A stretch of DNA of 64,000 bases from Thuidium tamariscinum (lineage: Eukaryota; Streptophyta; Bryopsida; Hypnales; Thuidiaceae): assembly GCA_947034885.2 (NCBI GenBank), contig OX344749.2, positions 4,789,501 to 4,853,500 on the forward strand. Reading direction: 5' to 3'. The notes under the pieces were generated by a model. That model saw only the letters and a program-made list of their open reading frames with translations. It had not been told where the DNA came from and ran no database searches. Shown here one piece after another: positions 46,241-57,632 of the stretch. Position numbers and translations under genes: made by a program. How positions within the stretch are numbered: the first letter of the stretch is position 1; each line of letters starts with the position of its first letter.

Positions 46241-47520
46241 TCTAAGCTCATGCTTTTAGGCTCACAAAGTAGCGTCGTTTGGCATTTGGAATAAAATGGG
46301 ATTTCAAAAAATATATATCGGAAAAGTAAGGGGGGGTTCATAAGAAATATGGTTCACAAGAAAATGGCGCTTTAGAAAGAAATGGGATTTTAAAAAAATG
46401 GAATTTAGAATTAAAAATTATTTTAGCAATGGCTTGAAGGATAGGAAAAAAATAGAGTTCACAAAGAAGATATAGTTAAGAACAAATAGGGTTTAGAAGA
46501 GAGGTAATGTTAAGGAGAAAATAGGGTTCAGAAAAAAAAATAGGCTTGGAAAAAAAAATGGGTTTGAATAAACTGTTAATGTTGGAAAAAAAAGGAGGTT
46601 TGGAAAAGTAATTAGAGTTGAAAAAGAACTTAGAAGTCAAAATTAGAGTTGGAACTAAATATGTGATTTGGAAAAGAATTATACGGTTGGGAAAGTAGAT
46701 AGGGTTAGAACATAAGAAATGTGTGGGATTAAAAATGTAGGGTTGGAAAAAAATTAATGGGTTTGAATATACGACATGTGTTAGAAAACAAATATAGGAT
46801 CAAAATAAATATTATAGTTGTGCAAAAAAAAAAGATTGAAATTAAATAATAGGATTGGAAAAAAAAATAGGATTTGAATGTAAAAAGTGGATTGCAAAAG
46901 AAGTATAGGCTTAAAAAACACTCAAGATTTGAGAAAAATAAGAGGGTTGGAAGAATCTCACAGGCTTGCACAAAAATAATAGGGTTGTAAAAAAATCATA
47001 GGGCTAGAGAGAAATTAGAGGGTTAAAAAAAATAGGGTTAGAAACAATTGGAAGCTTTGGGAAGAAACAATGAGGTTGAGGGATGACAAGTGGATTGGCT
47101 TCCAAAAAGGGGGTTGATAAAATATTAGGCTTGGAAAGAAAATGATAGGGTTAGAAAGATATAATGGCATTAAAATAAAATAAAAAAATTCAAATAAAAT
47201 AAAAATGTTGCAAAAAATTTAAAAATTGGTTGAGGATAATATTAGGTTTGGATAATAAAGAAGTTGAAATTTTAAAAAAATGTTGGAAAAAATAGGGTTT
47301 CACAAAAATAATAGATTAGAAGTATAAAATTGGAATACAAAAATGAATAGTATTTTATGAACAATTGGTCTAAGGGAGAAGTTCAAGTTGTAGAAAAAAT
47401 GGGGATTTAGGAAAAAAAGGGTTTCAAATTTTTTTTTGGGATAATAAAAGAAAGCAAAGGTGGCAATAAAATAGGGTTAAAAAAAATGGGGTTGGGAAAA
47501 AATGAGTCCAGAATTTTGGA
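46240..47520 (+). repeat. A-rich degenerate array of AATAGGGTTNGAAAAAA-like words
   Basis: Over about 1.3 kb the words TAGGGTT, TAGGATT, GGGTTGGAAAAA, AGGCTTGGAAAAAA and similar recur dozens of times at irregular spacing near 20-40 bases, always in the same strand orientation. The other strand is correspondingly T- and C-rich. There is no coding frame. It sits between the convergent 3' ends of the two MULE genes. The words resemble degenerate telomere-type repeats plus A tracts, but a simple-sequence origin is equally likely. Confidence 0.65.
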
Positions 47521-48485
47521 ATGCAACTTTTAATTGTCTACAATATTTTTCACAATATTTACATGGTATTTAAGAACACAATTTTCTATATGCGACTTTT
47601 ATAATGACGTAGATAAAAAAATTTATACATCTTTAGAGTGCCTAAGAACTAATAGACCAAAAATTTTCATTCCTATAATGCATGTACATGTTTGCACTAG
47701 TATTTTTACTTTTGTCATGAACTCCATCTCACATGGTGTACTTTCTAGAGTTGAAAAGTCTTCAAATTCTACAATCTCATTATTTGCAATATTGTAATGA
47801 ATATTGTTTGTCCAACATTTTAAAATTTTCTACAAAAGAGAAAGATTTCAATGAAATAAAATACTGAAATAAAATTTTAAAACTACCTACTACCTACTCT
47901 AAATTGAAAGTCTTCATAAGTTTGAACTCATTCACTAAAATAGAAAGATGTAAAATTATCTATATAGATATAAATACTTAAACTCTAAATCCTTTTTTGG
48001 TCTTTGAAAACACAATTTACAATTGATGGGGTTCATAGAAGAATACATCATACCGAAAGCTAATTTATTTTTTGACAATTGAGAATATTATCCTTCAACC
48101 ATGAAGAAATTATTTATTATCCAATGTTGGGAAAGAGGTTGGTTCATCTTCAATGTTATTGACAAGACATATGAACACTGAAATCAACGAACTATTGCAG
48201 AGGTTTTCTAAAGTTCTGGTGCAAATCATCCATATATTGAAACCTTAAAATACTTATAACTTCACACTTGTGGTAGCGCAGTACCTCGGCTTCATGTAGA
48301 ATTAACATGATAAAATTACATCACAAACTACATGTAATAACATGACAAAATTACCAAAGTCAATTACAATGCCAGATAGAAATAAGCTACATTTGAAGAC
48401 AACCAAGTTCTGTAGCTAGATATGAGACCCAAAATTCTTCATTCATTGAAATGTAGAATATAACTGCTCTTACTGTTCTATACTT
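47521..48485. other. MULE interior, downstream of the transposase
   Basis: AT-rich, with no recognised gene. On the minus strand this is the 3' flank of the transposase. Confidence 0.4.
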
Positions 48486-51400
48486 CTATCGGTTACGCGT
48501 GCGTGATACCTTCCTAGACTTTGGCTCAAGGAAACTGCGATACCGCTTGAGGGAGTTGTCACCAGGAGCTTTATCAAAAACCCGCTTCCCTATAGGATTC
48601 TGAACTCCAGCCAGTCCCCGTGCAAGTAGGCCTAACTGATTTCCTCGGGCGCTTCTAAGATCCGAAATTAGGAAATTGAACAATTCAGGGTGCTCTTCAG
48701 CACTCTCTACTAAAGTAGTGAATAACTTATGTGTAGTAACCTTTGGGTCCTCAGGGATAGGATCATTGAGGTCCCTCTCTTTGGCCCCAGTATTGCCGTC
48801 TTGTATGAGTAAGTCCTGAGTAATACTTCGTGAACTCCCATGACCTCTTAGTATGTCCTACGCAGATGTAACACTAGCTTCGGCCCCATTACTTTGCAAC
48901 GGGACATTATCGTCATTTACTGTTGGAGTATAATCTTCGGGATCTACATCCTGCATTTCTTGCGTGGGGCCGGGTTGTACATGGAAGCACTGAGACATTG
49001 GAGTCGTCCTGTTCACTCCAAACATTGTTCCAGCTTCCCTGATTATAAGACCATCCTCAACCTCAGGATGTAGGACACGGAAAACTTTGATAGTGTGCTT
49101 GCAAATCATACCCTGTTTTCCTGTAGGACAATTACAATGTGCCCACTCCGAATCAGGACAATGAATTGTCCAAATCTTCGGCGTGTTATTTACAGACGCC
49201 ACGAATGCAATGTCCTCACCTCTAGGATATATCCAGATGAATCTGGAATTTCCTTTGCTCGGACAATTGCAGATGCAACTAATCGCTCCTGATTTCTGTT
49301 CCATACAAAGCCAAAGATTTTGCATTGTACTGCATACCAGTAGTGTGTAACGACGTCCCCCACAAGATGATAGATCAACCAATCAAGCCTCCTCCCACCA
49401 TAGTGCTCTCGGGATGACTTTAAGATTGATTTTAGGTTCGCATGGTACAACTCAATTGCAGCATTTGTATTCTGTCCTGTATGGGGCATGGTCCAACTGC
49501 TAATACACCACATTCCAGCTTTGTTGCGCCATTCTTTCTCCATATAGTTCATAAATGGTGTTGCATTGGTTCGTTCTGCATGGAGCGTGTCCAATTTCTA
49601 TTGTGCCCAAGACACTGGATCTGAGTCTACGTCCATTCCTTTGCCGTACATAATATCACCCAAAGCATTCAGAATATAGGCTCGCTCAGGAATTGTTCTA
49701 ATCTTTTTCACAGCATTCTCCTTCCAATTCTTGCGCACATGCCAGAGGCATAGTAGAATTGCTGTGTCTGGCCAAATAGTCCTGCATTGAATCAAAGGCA
49801 ATGCCAGAATTTAGAATATCGTACTGTAGTGTAAAATGGACTCAGAGAATATGTATGACTGAGCAAGAATGAGAATGTCCTACTACTCTGTATAGTAGAT
49901 TATGCGGAAATGCTTAATTGAATAAACTATAGATATAATCTAAGTGTGGCAGCCCACATTGCAATGTAGGAGTTAGTTGATTTATTTACATTCCTGAGAT
50001 TCAACCATTTTTGGGAGTATCTAGAGTAATATGATTGTAAGGACGGAAGGAATTTCTTTTATAAAGAGAGGAACCTTTAGGAATTTGAGTAAAGTTTCCT
50101 TAGATCAACATAGGGTTTGACTATACTGAAACAGGATCTGATGCATAGTAGGTCTATGTATCTATGTTCTCTACGATTGATAGAGTAAGTTTAACCAATG
50201 ACTGTAATTGATGAGAATTTGTAGTATAGTGCGAACGTCGCACAATGTTCTATAACATAGATAAAATAAATGTTTCTAACGACTATAGTGGAGTAAAATG
50301 TATCACATAGCATATGCATCTGATTGTGTTGTGAAAGACAGTGAGTGTAACTCAAGAGAGTACGTTCCCAATATTTACTGATAAGTACATGTATGTGATT
50401 GTGTTCTGCAACGTAGTGAAGAAGACCATACCTCAAGACATTTATTTCAACTTGCGCATTGTCGACTATTATGGAGGCAGGTGTCCAATTTAAATCCTTT
50501 TTCTGAGCACGCTTTTGTAGTTCCAGCAGGACATACATGAGGTCCTTCTCACGACACTGTGAGATGATAAAGAATGCCACCGGAATGCCGTTTCGCCATT
50601 CGTCAAACACCATGGCAGTATAAAGTGGGTACTGCATTTAAACATATCATTGTCAATATTCTGCCTTAAATTTTAAAGTAATGTTGTACCGTCTAGATTA
50701 GATATGATTGATTGTTTTGTATTGAAAGTATCATGAAGTGAATATAGAGAGAAAGTTGGAAACTGAAACTTTATAGGCTTCACAAAAATTGTAAGCATAC
50801 ACAACACTTTGATAAGAGGTTTGAAAATATCTACATTCTCATCAATAGGACAAATAAACAGTTCTAAAGTATAGGATTTAAACTACTATGTAGGACAATA
50901 ATTATAAAGTGAAGATATTACCCTGCTATCAGATGTACCGAAGGTTGCATCAAATGATAGGGCGCTGTTGTTTCCAAACTTTATCATCATCTCTAGTTGC
51001 CAAGGAGTCTGAATCCCAATTGTGAACGGTGTGTCATCTTGTTTCTTCATGTTTAAGTCTAGAAGCCCATGTTCACGATAGCAGAACACTAAGTCTGGGT
51101 TCGCATCTTTCCACATCTTCACGCTTTTGGGGTCGTTAGAATGTTTGTGCCAGAGCGTCATGTCTCGAAGTTTTGCAAGATTTCGCACGTCTTGAGGTTG
51201 AACAAAAGCGTCATGACCGACTGTAGCGTTCTCCATTGCTAGGTCCTTCACAATTGTCTTATGTTGCGCCATTACTTGGGCGGGAGAAAGACCAAGCCAA
51301 AGGAGATTTGTCAAGTGCTGCTTCATATCATTGGACAACCCAGGACCAAGACTATCCTTAAATCCCGCTATGTTTACTCCGTGGACATCCTTTCCAGCCT

Positions 51401-52539
51401 TGTCTGTATGATACGGATTGCGGAATATTAATTGGCAAATACTACGGTCTTGATACATCTGTTTCGCAAAAAAAACACAGAGGCAGCCCCGTTTGATTGA
51501 GCGTCCTATCTGCTTCTTGCCGACGCGTGTTGCCTTTCCTTTAGTCCGGTTGCTTGTGGGGAAGACATCATACTCAGGAATTGTTTTGCGGCCACGTCGT
51601 TTCCCTGTTACTTATTCACACTTTTGTTTTCTTCGTTGGATCTTAGAATCCAGAAGTGCCTTGACGTCCTCAGGAACGACATTTGAGTGGTCTTCAGGTC
51701 CATAACAACAGTGATATCTGTGTTGACATAGAGAAACATGACATTAGAGATAAGTTGTGGTATTTAAAAAATGCACAACATCATGGTCGACAGGTCGATT
51801 AGAATTTGTAAGATATATGAGTGGGTTGGTAGGTTAAGATGTTTTGATGTCATGGTCATAAGTACAGTACTTTGAGTGAAATTCAATAGGATGGTGAAAA
51901 GAAAAGTATAGCATAAATTGGCCTAAAAGTTCTACGTGAAATTCTGTAATTTTAATACATTGGACTATGAAAATAGAGGAAACAAGGTTTTGGTTCTTTT
52001 TATTTGGATTGGAGACAATCTATCATCAATAATTATAGAGCAGAATGTAGTTATCTAGTTTGTGTATTTTGAATATGTATTACAAAGAGATCGTGTATGT
52101 CCTTCAAGTTTAATAAATGAAACTATGACTGCACAATTTCAATGGATTTCAATGTGTTGAAGAGGTTACAAGCTATAGCTTCATGAGTTTCTTACCTTAT
52201 AAGTTTAGCAAGTGATGATGCTCTTGGATAAGCAAGGGACCCCGGCGCATTTGTCTTCTTCACATGTCGGTTGAATTTGGCAGGGTAATCTGGGTCTTGT
52301 TCCTGTCCGTCCACAAAATCCTGTAGGCGGTCCCAAGGAATTGTGGCAATTTCTGACTCATATGTACTACCCTTTCCTTTCATTGTAATAGAAGTCCAAA
52401 TGAGGTCAACGTATCGAATCTGTCCAGGACTTGGGTATTGCATAGTTTCCTGTAGTGCAGAAATGAGTTCTGTCTCCCGTTTAGCATTGTATGGTGCATT
52501 AGCATAGGGCTTTTCATCATTAGATTCTGATGAAGCCAT
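48486..52539 (-). pseudogene. Mutator-like (MULE) transposase with SWIM zinc finger
   Basis: Four minus-strand exons fit in phase: 52539-52196, 51717-50922, 50631-50432 and 49782-48486, about 880 residues. Start is ATG (MASSESND). The DDE core shows SFDATFGT (first Asp), then YPLYTAMVFDEWRNGIPVAF, SIIVDNAQVEI (second Asp), CLWHVRKNWK, and NTNAAIELYHANLK (likely Glu). A SWIM finger follows, CNCPTGKQGMICKH. All are expected, in the expected order, for a plant MULE transposase. Defects are in-frame stops at about 51613 (TAA), 49598 (TAG) and 48858 (TAG), and a one-base frameshift near 49225 just before the SWIM domain. It is convergent with the Ulp1-like gene. It should act on the GC-rich terminal repeats of this element. 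Confidence 0.88.
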
Positions 52540-52559
52540 TGCCTCATGTGCTACTATTT

Positions 52560-53720
52560 CTATCAGTTATCACAAAGTCATGTATTTCTGTACTAGTGTA
52601 CTGCAAATAGGCTAAAACGTGTGCTAAAGGATATTCCAAACAAATAGTCCTTTTGTGTGTAGTACTAGTCTAAGGTGGTGTAGCAAAGCAGATGCAATCA
52701 AATTGACAAAGCATGTGCAAGACAATTTCGATGTTAAGTAAATCTACGCAAACCTATGTAATTTCTCTCTAATTGATAAGCAAGCCGCAGTAGAGATACA
52801 ACAAAGCAAAAGATCAAATAGCTACGTACTAATCGTGAGAGCAAATAACGCGTGCGACTGAAAAGTGAAAAAAGTTGAGTTCCTGTATGTAGACGTGAAG
52901 GCACAGGAGATGGTCTGTGGAACCCTAATCTATCGCCTCTTAGTGCATCATAGTTAATTGTAGTAACGGTCCTGCACACGAAAATCGAGGCAGTTTTGAA
53001 TTTAGCTTAATTACGGAATGGGTGAATGTTGGGAATGGTTTGTTGAATGCTGCGGTGGAGCATGCTCAGGACACTTGGATCTCCCAAATAGGCGTTTTGT
53101 CACTTTAAAATCATCATTGAAATTCCTAATTTTTGTTGGGGATGTTGATGTACTGTCTTTCTTCTCTTAATGTGTTTACTTCTATAGAGGCTAACTTGAC
53201 TTCGCATAACTTTGTCTGCATCATAAGTCGGATTTGGTCGTCCTTCAATTGGTTTGTAGGATTTTTTAGTCTAACGTTCTGAATTCTTTTTAAACAGGCT
53301 TATACTAATTGACAATCTTGTATTATGCTTTAAGAATATTGTAATTCTCTACAAGTTAGTTCCCTTCACGTAGGACTCATCGTCTTGCTACCTAAATTGT
53401 TTAATGATTACCATGGTAGACATGCCTTTGAGGCTTTTCTTTATTCTCTATATTTGCATTTTTTACAATACATCAAAATTTAAATTCCATAGGGACTAAA
53501 TCTAATGTTGCCGAGTAAAATTATGACTTTCACAACAAGCTACAGGATACAGATTACTCATCTAGGAGCTCCGTCCTACTCTAGACATGGTGTCCTGCGC
53601 AGGACGCTCGTTTCCGTGTAGGATCTGTAAACGTCAAACGTCCGCCATCTTCATCGTATAAACAAAAACCGCCTCCGTCGACATCGCCTTGTCTCCGTCA
53701 GTGGTGGTCTGTCACAGCGC
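52560..53720. other. MULE interior, upstream of the transposase
   Basis: This region should hold the transposase promoter and 5' leader. No coding frame is convincing. A TACTCTAGACATGG-type segment near 53577 leads into the GC-rich terminal repeat. Confidence 0.4.
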
Positions 53721-53900
53721 CTCCGTCAAGTTGCTATTGGGCTCCGTCGGGCGCACGCGCGGGTGCTTGCCGGGTCGCTCTCGATCTGAAGTTGGCCGGC
53801 GATGGCACGCGGTCGGACCGGCGCCCGTTCTCTGACCCGTCTCTGACCGCCGCGCCACGTAGGGCGGGCCCACTTTGGAATGCACGATTTAACGGTGTGC
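53720..53900 (-). repeat. Right terminal inverted repeat of the MULE
   Basis: Reverse-complemented it begins GCACACCGTTAAATCGTGC and continues like the left repeat. It is CpG-dense, with one extra short duplication of a CAGAGA/ACGGG segment relative to the left copy. Confidence 0.88.
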
Positions 53901-53909
53901 TTATAGCAT
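53901..53909 (+). repeat. Target site duplication of the Mutator-like element, right
   Basis: TTATAGCAT, identical to 40453-40461. Confidence 0.95.
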
Positions 53910-55014
53910 CCATGTTTGGTACGAAAACCTCCATCTAGGTTGAAGATAGCCTTTTGGCAACTTTCAACATATTAATTTTGGATGCCTCCAAAATTTGGTA
54001 CATTGTGCCATTTGAAAATGGTGAGTGTTTTCGGGATTTGCTTCAAGAGAAAGGATTGTTGAAAGTTGCTTTTGAAAAATGATGCTTTATTTAAGTATTT
54101 GCTAATGGGAACATTACTATTTCGAAGACTGAGATGCGAAACTATGGTGTTCGTTGAGCTGTGCAACACCCTCAAACGATAGTCATGAGTATTCCTGATT
54201 TGATATTTCATTGGAAAATATCCATGGGATTTAGTGTGACAGATAGTGTCAACTATTATTGCCAATTCCCAAGTGCTATGAATTTGAAGGAATTGCAAAC
54301 CTTATGGACTTTGTACAAGAAGGTTACAAGCAATATACAAACTCCTTCATCGACAACATCAAAACAATACTTCGATATGTGTGAGGAGTTTGGATTATTG
54401 TAAATGCAAGGTAAATAAATAATTCGTGTTATTACTGTATATTTGTTTGCTTTAAGATTTCTTATTGAAATTAATTCTTCATGAGTCTAAGTATATGTCT
54501 ACTTTTACATTGTATGTAGTGTTCATATATATCATTGGAAAATTATGAAATGCCCTTCCAATGATTGAACTTTTAAGTATTTTATAAATTGAGCTTTTTT
54601 AGCTTTGAAATTATTTGAAGTTTCATTTTTCATTGGAGACTTTATGTCATATTTGAAGTCACAATGGGTGAATACTTGTTATGCTTTTTTAGAAATTCCA
54701 ACACATTCAATGTAGAAAAAAAATCTCTCTCAGAGGAGATTCTAATTGATTTTGGCAATTGTTGATAGGATGTATGGCAGGCATGGAGTTGTTTGGATGA
54801 AGTAAAGGAGCTACACCACAAGCCAGCTCAAAGTCATGTGATTTGGATTTTTTGGAGGCGCATGGCAAGACAAGTAAGAGTAGGAGATTCAGTGCCCTTA
54901 TGGCTCTGCAGATTGAAGAGTAGATTTGATCAGAGAGTATGTACAAATCTATTTTTGGACAATGTGGAGTATTTGGAGCGATGTTCTACTAATAGTTTGC
55001 TGCCTGAAATTTAA
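53910..55014 (+). pseudogene. 3' part of the decayed JmjC-domain gene
   Basis: The frame entering from 40461 continues here as SMFGTKTSI, then a TAG, VEDS, NILILDASKIWYIVPFENGE, and later ISKTEMRNYGVR, a TGA, and VQHPQTIVMSIPDLIFHWK with GFSVTDSVNYY. This matches the JmjC fold: the HVED iron site (the His position is now the TAG), the KIWY.VP strand, and the VQ.P...V...P...H..I..GFSV...VN strand with the second histidine. JmjC proteins are usually Fe(II)/2-oxoglutarate histone demethylases. A further exon-like segment after AG at about 54770 reads DVWQAWSCLDEVKELHH and ends at 55014. Several stops (TAG, TGA, TAA) show that it is dead. Confidence 0.7.
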
Positions 55015-55554
55015 GGATCTTTCAAAGTTTCAATTTTTGTATGAAGTGTGTATTTAGGGTGAGATATTGATGTGTACATCTTCCCCACTCTTTCTCCACA
55101 AATTCTCAATTTCCTACCTTGACATAGTATAGGGCTTGCAAAATCTATTGTAAATTTTGACCTTCCTTTGTCAACTTCTAAGAGCTCTATTGATGTGCAC
55201 ATTGATGAAACTCTACAATTGCAAGCATTCTTGTCGTCAGATAAAGGAATGGCTCCCCAAGTTTTGAACTTGGTCAATTTGGACGCACATGATTTGGGCA
55301 CTGGAAGAATCCAAAGACATGGCCCGGATTGAAATCTCATGTGATTTTCCCAAGTACCTCTGCTCTCCTTCTTCAAGATACTCTCCGAGGGCAATCTGTC
55401 ATGTTGAAGCACATTTGTTTTCAAATTACATTCAATATTAATGGATTTCTGTAATATCATCCAATGTAGAAATGTGATATTATGGAACAACTTGTGGTTT
55501 TAGTAGTATAATAATTTGTGTCTTCATAAACTTGCGGTACATTCTCACCTGCTG
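55015..55554. other. Stretch between the JmjC relic and the fold-back element
   Basis: A 159-codon minus-strand frame (55011-55490) is open but has no motif I recognise. It could be the antisense shadow of decayed coding DNA. Confidence 0.3.
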
Positions 55555-55700
55555 TTAATTAAAATTTTGGTATCATTACAGGGGGATTTTTTGACAAAAT
55601 GTCCCACTGAGCGTCTTTCGGCCGTGACATTAAATCCTATAATCAAAAGTAAGCCCAACCCACCTAGCATAATGTCAGACCAACCCCAATCACAAAACCC

Positions 55701-56637
55701 GGCCGATTGCGCAATTGGGTAGGACAACGGCTTTACAAGACAATGTTTGCATAATATTACAAGAAATCGACCTTGTAATTTTTAAAACTATGAACTAATT
55801 TACTTATCCCACATTATTTGTCTTACCTTCTACCACCCCATGTGTATATATAGAGTTGTTTTTCCAATGCAAAATACAAATCTCAAAACTCAAATTACAA
55901 ATCACAAATTACAAAATAAAAAACACAAATCACAAAAAGGTTGAAATAATTATTTTAAGTTCTAAGACAACAATGGAAAATTTCATTAAAATGACAACCT
56001 TTCATATGCCAATTTTCAAACCCTGTAATCTAAACAAAAAATTGACATCTAATATAGGTATAGATTTTCAAACATCTAGGGCTCTTATTGATCTCAAAAA
56101 ATCTATGACATATGCAAATTTTAGACTACATCGTCTATAACATCTTGAACAAGTATAGATTTCAAACAACTACAATATATATATATATAGAGAGAGAGAG
56201 AGATTTCAAAAATCTATGATAGGTTTAGATTTCAAATTGTATAGTCTGAAGTATAAAAAGTGTAAAAGTAATGGAATGTTGTCATTTCAATGAAATTTTT
56301 CATTGTACTATTAGAACTTAAAATATTTATTTCAACTTTTTTGTGATTTGTGTTTTCTATTTTGTAATTTGTGACTTGTATTTTGAGTTTTGTGCTTTGT
56401 ATTTCGTGTTGTGTGATGTGTACTTCATGTTGTGTAATTTGTATTTTGCGTTGTATGATTTGTGTTCTACATTGGGAAGACAAATCTATATATACACATG
56501 GGGTGGTAGAGGTAAGACAAACAATGTGGGATAAGTAAATTAGCTTAGAGTTAAAAAAATTACAAGGTCAATGTCCTATAGCATTACGCAAACATTGTCT
56601 TGCAAAGCCACTGTCATGCACAACTACGCAATTGGCC
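55701..56637. mobile_element. Palindromic insertion in the left arm, about 937 bp
   Basis: Ends GGCCGATTGCG and, inverted, GGCCAATTGCG lead into matching arms with GGCTTTACAAGACAATG / GGCTTTGCAAGACAATG. Both arms contain short tandem words of the AAATTACAAATCAC type. The centre holds a TATATA/GAGAGA microsatellite (about 56172-56203). This block is absent from the matching place in the right arm. No target duplication is clear. Confidence 0.75.
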
Positions 56638-57064
56638 AAGTCCCGTGATCAGGATGGGTTTGACATCAGGCCAAGTAGGCCAAGCCCACTTTCAATTACA
56701 AGATTTAACATCACACCTCTTTCAAGAGCAAGGTTGAGATGTGAGCAGATCAAACGGTTGCTCTACAACCCTCTGAAGACCCCACAATTTGCTTTTAATT
56801 TTGGTTTAAATTTGATTTTTCCAACAAAGTAGAATAGAATGAAATAGTACACAAGATTTTCAATAAAAAAATTGAATCAATGATGTGGATTTTGTGCCAT
56901 ATGTTTCATTTTTTAGGCTACTCTTTCATTTGAGCCTCAAAGCTAATCTTGTGGTGAAGTAGGAGAAGAGAGAATCTCTTTATACTAGTAGAGTCGTGGT
57001 GGGTGAAACAAACCATGTGAAATATGTGACTGATTAGGACAAAAAAGAGCTCTTCCACTAATGG

Positions 57065-57632
57065 TCAACCCTTTAAAAGGACCGCGGTTGATTTGGGGGG
57101 CGGGCACAATTTCTTTACACAATTCTTGAAAAGTTCCATTTTGTGACCATTCTATGGATGTAATTCTAAATCGAATTGTATGAATTGGTTCTATAGAACA
57201 AATCCTTGAATCAAACAAAAAATAAAAGAGATCCAACGGTTCACATCCTTGTAACTAATTTTCAAAGATTAATGTGTTGCAAATAGCCTCTAATAGTGGT
57301 GCTAATTAGGGTTTGCCACAATTGAGCATAAATTTCACTAAATGCTCCAAAAATCAATCCTTAACCTTCGAATTAAGTAGTCTTCTTTTACATTAATTAT
57401 ATATATTTTTGCAATATTTCACATATGAAGGGCCAAACAATTCAAGTTTAGACAAGCATAGCTAATGCATTTTTGCACACATTTTCTTGAAATTGGCTTT
57501 GTTAGGAGTGTACAAAGACACTCTAATTGCGTTGTTCTCTAAGTTTTTTGAAATGAGATGTTCTATAATTAATAATAGACAAAAAGTGCAAAAATCAACC
57601 CAAAAGTGGTCGATAGGTCCTTGAAGGGTTAA
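57065..57632. mobile_element. piggyBac-family MITE with a preserved empty site
   Basis: It starts TCAACCCTTTAAAAGGACC (TTAA mutated to TCAA) and ends, reverse-complemented, TTAACCCTTCAAGGACC. The flanks CTCTTCCACTAATGG and GTAGAAACGCAGG are joined by a single TTAA in the opposite arm (59972-59975, CCACTTAACCATGAGTGG). That shows the uninterrupted target. It is a right-end/right-end derivative of a piggyBac family related to the others here. Confidence 0.9.

Larger units (their letters stand above)
40462..53900. mobile_element. Complete Mutator-like element, 13,439 bp
   Basis: The element is flanked by perfect TTATAGCAT duplications. The terminal inverted repeats are about 170 bp, GC-rich and CpG-dense. 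Both begin GCA, and after a few mismatches share TTAAATCGTGCATTCCAAAG, CCTACGTGGCGCG, CGGTCAGAGA and, further in, CCCGACGGAG. Inside are two convergent spliced genes: a plus-strand gene ending in a Ulp1-like protease (41155-45695) and a minus-strand MULE transposase (52539-48486). About 2.5 kb of AT-rich, repeat-like DNA separates them. MULEs carrying ULP-like genes are known in plants (Kaonashi-type). The very large size and complete termini make this copy notable. Coding decay suggests it is no longer autonomous. Confidence 0.93.

Noticed and set aside
53734..53934. Minus-strand frame sharing NRAFQSGP with a frame at 40266-40685
   Set aside because: The shared peptide is the translation of the two inverted terminal repeats of the MULE, not a gene family.
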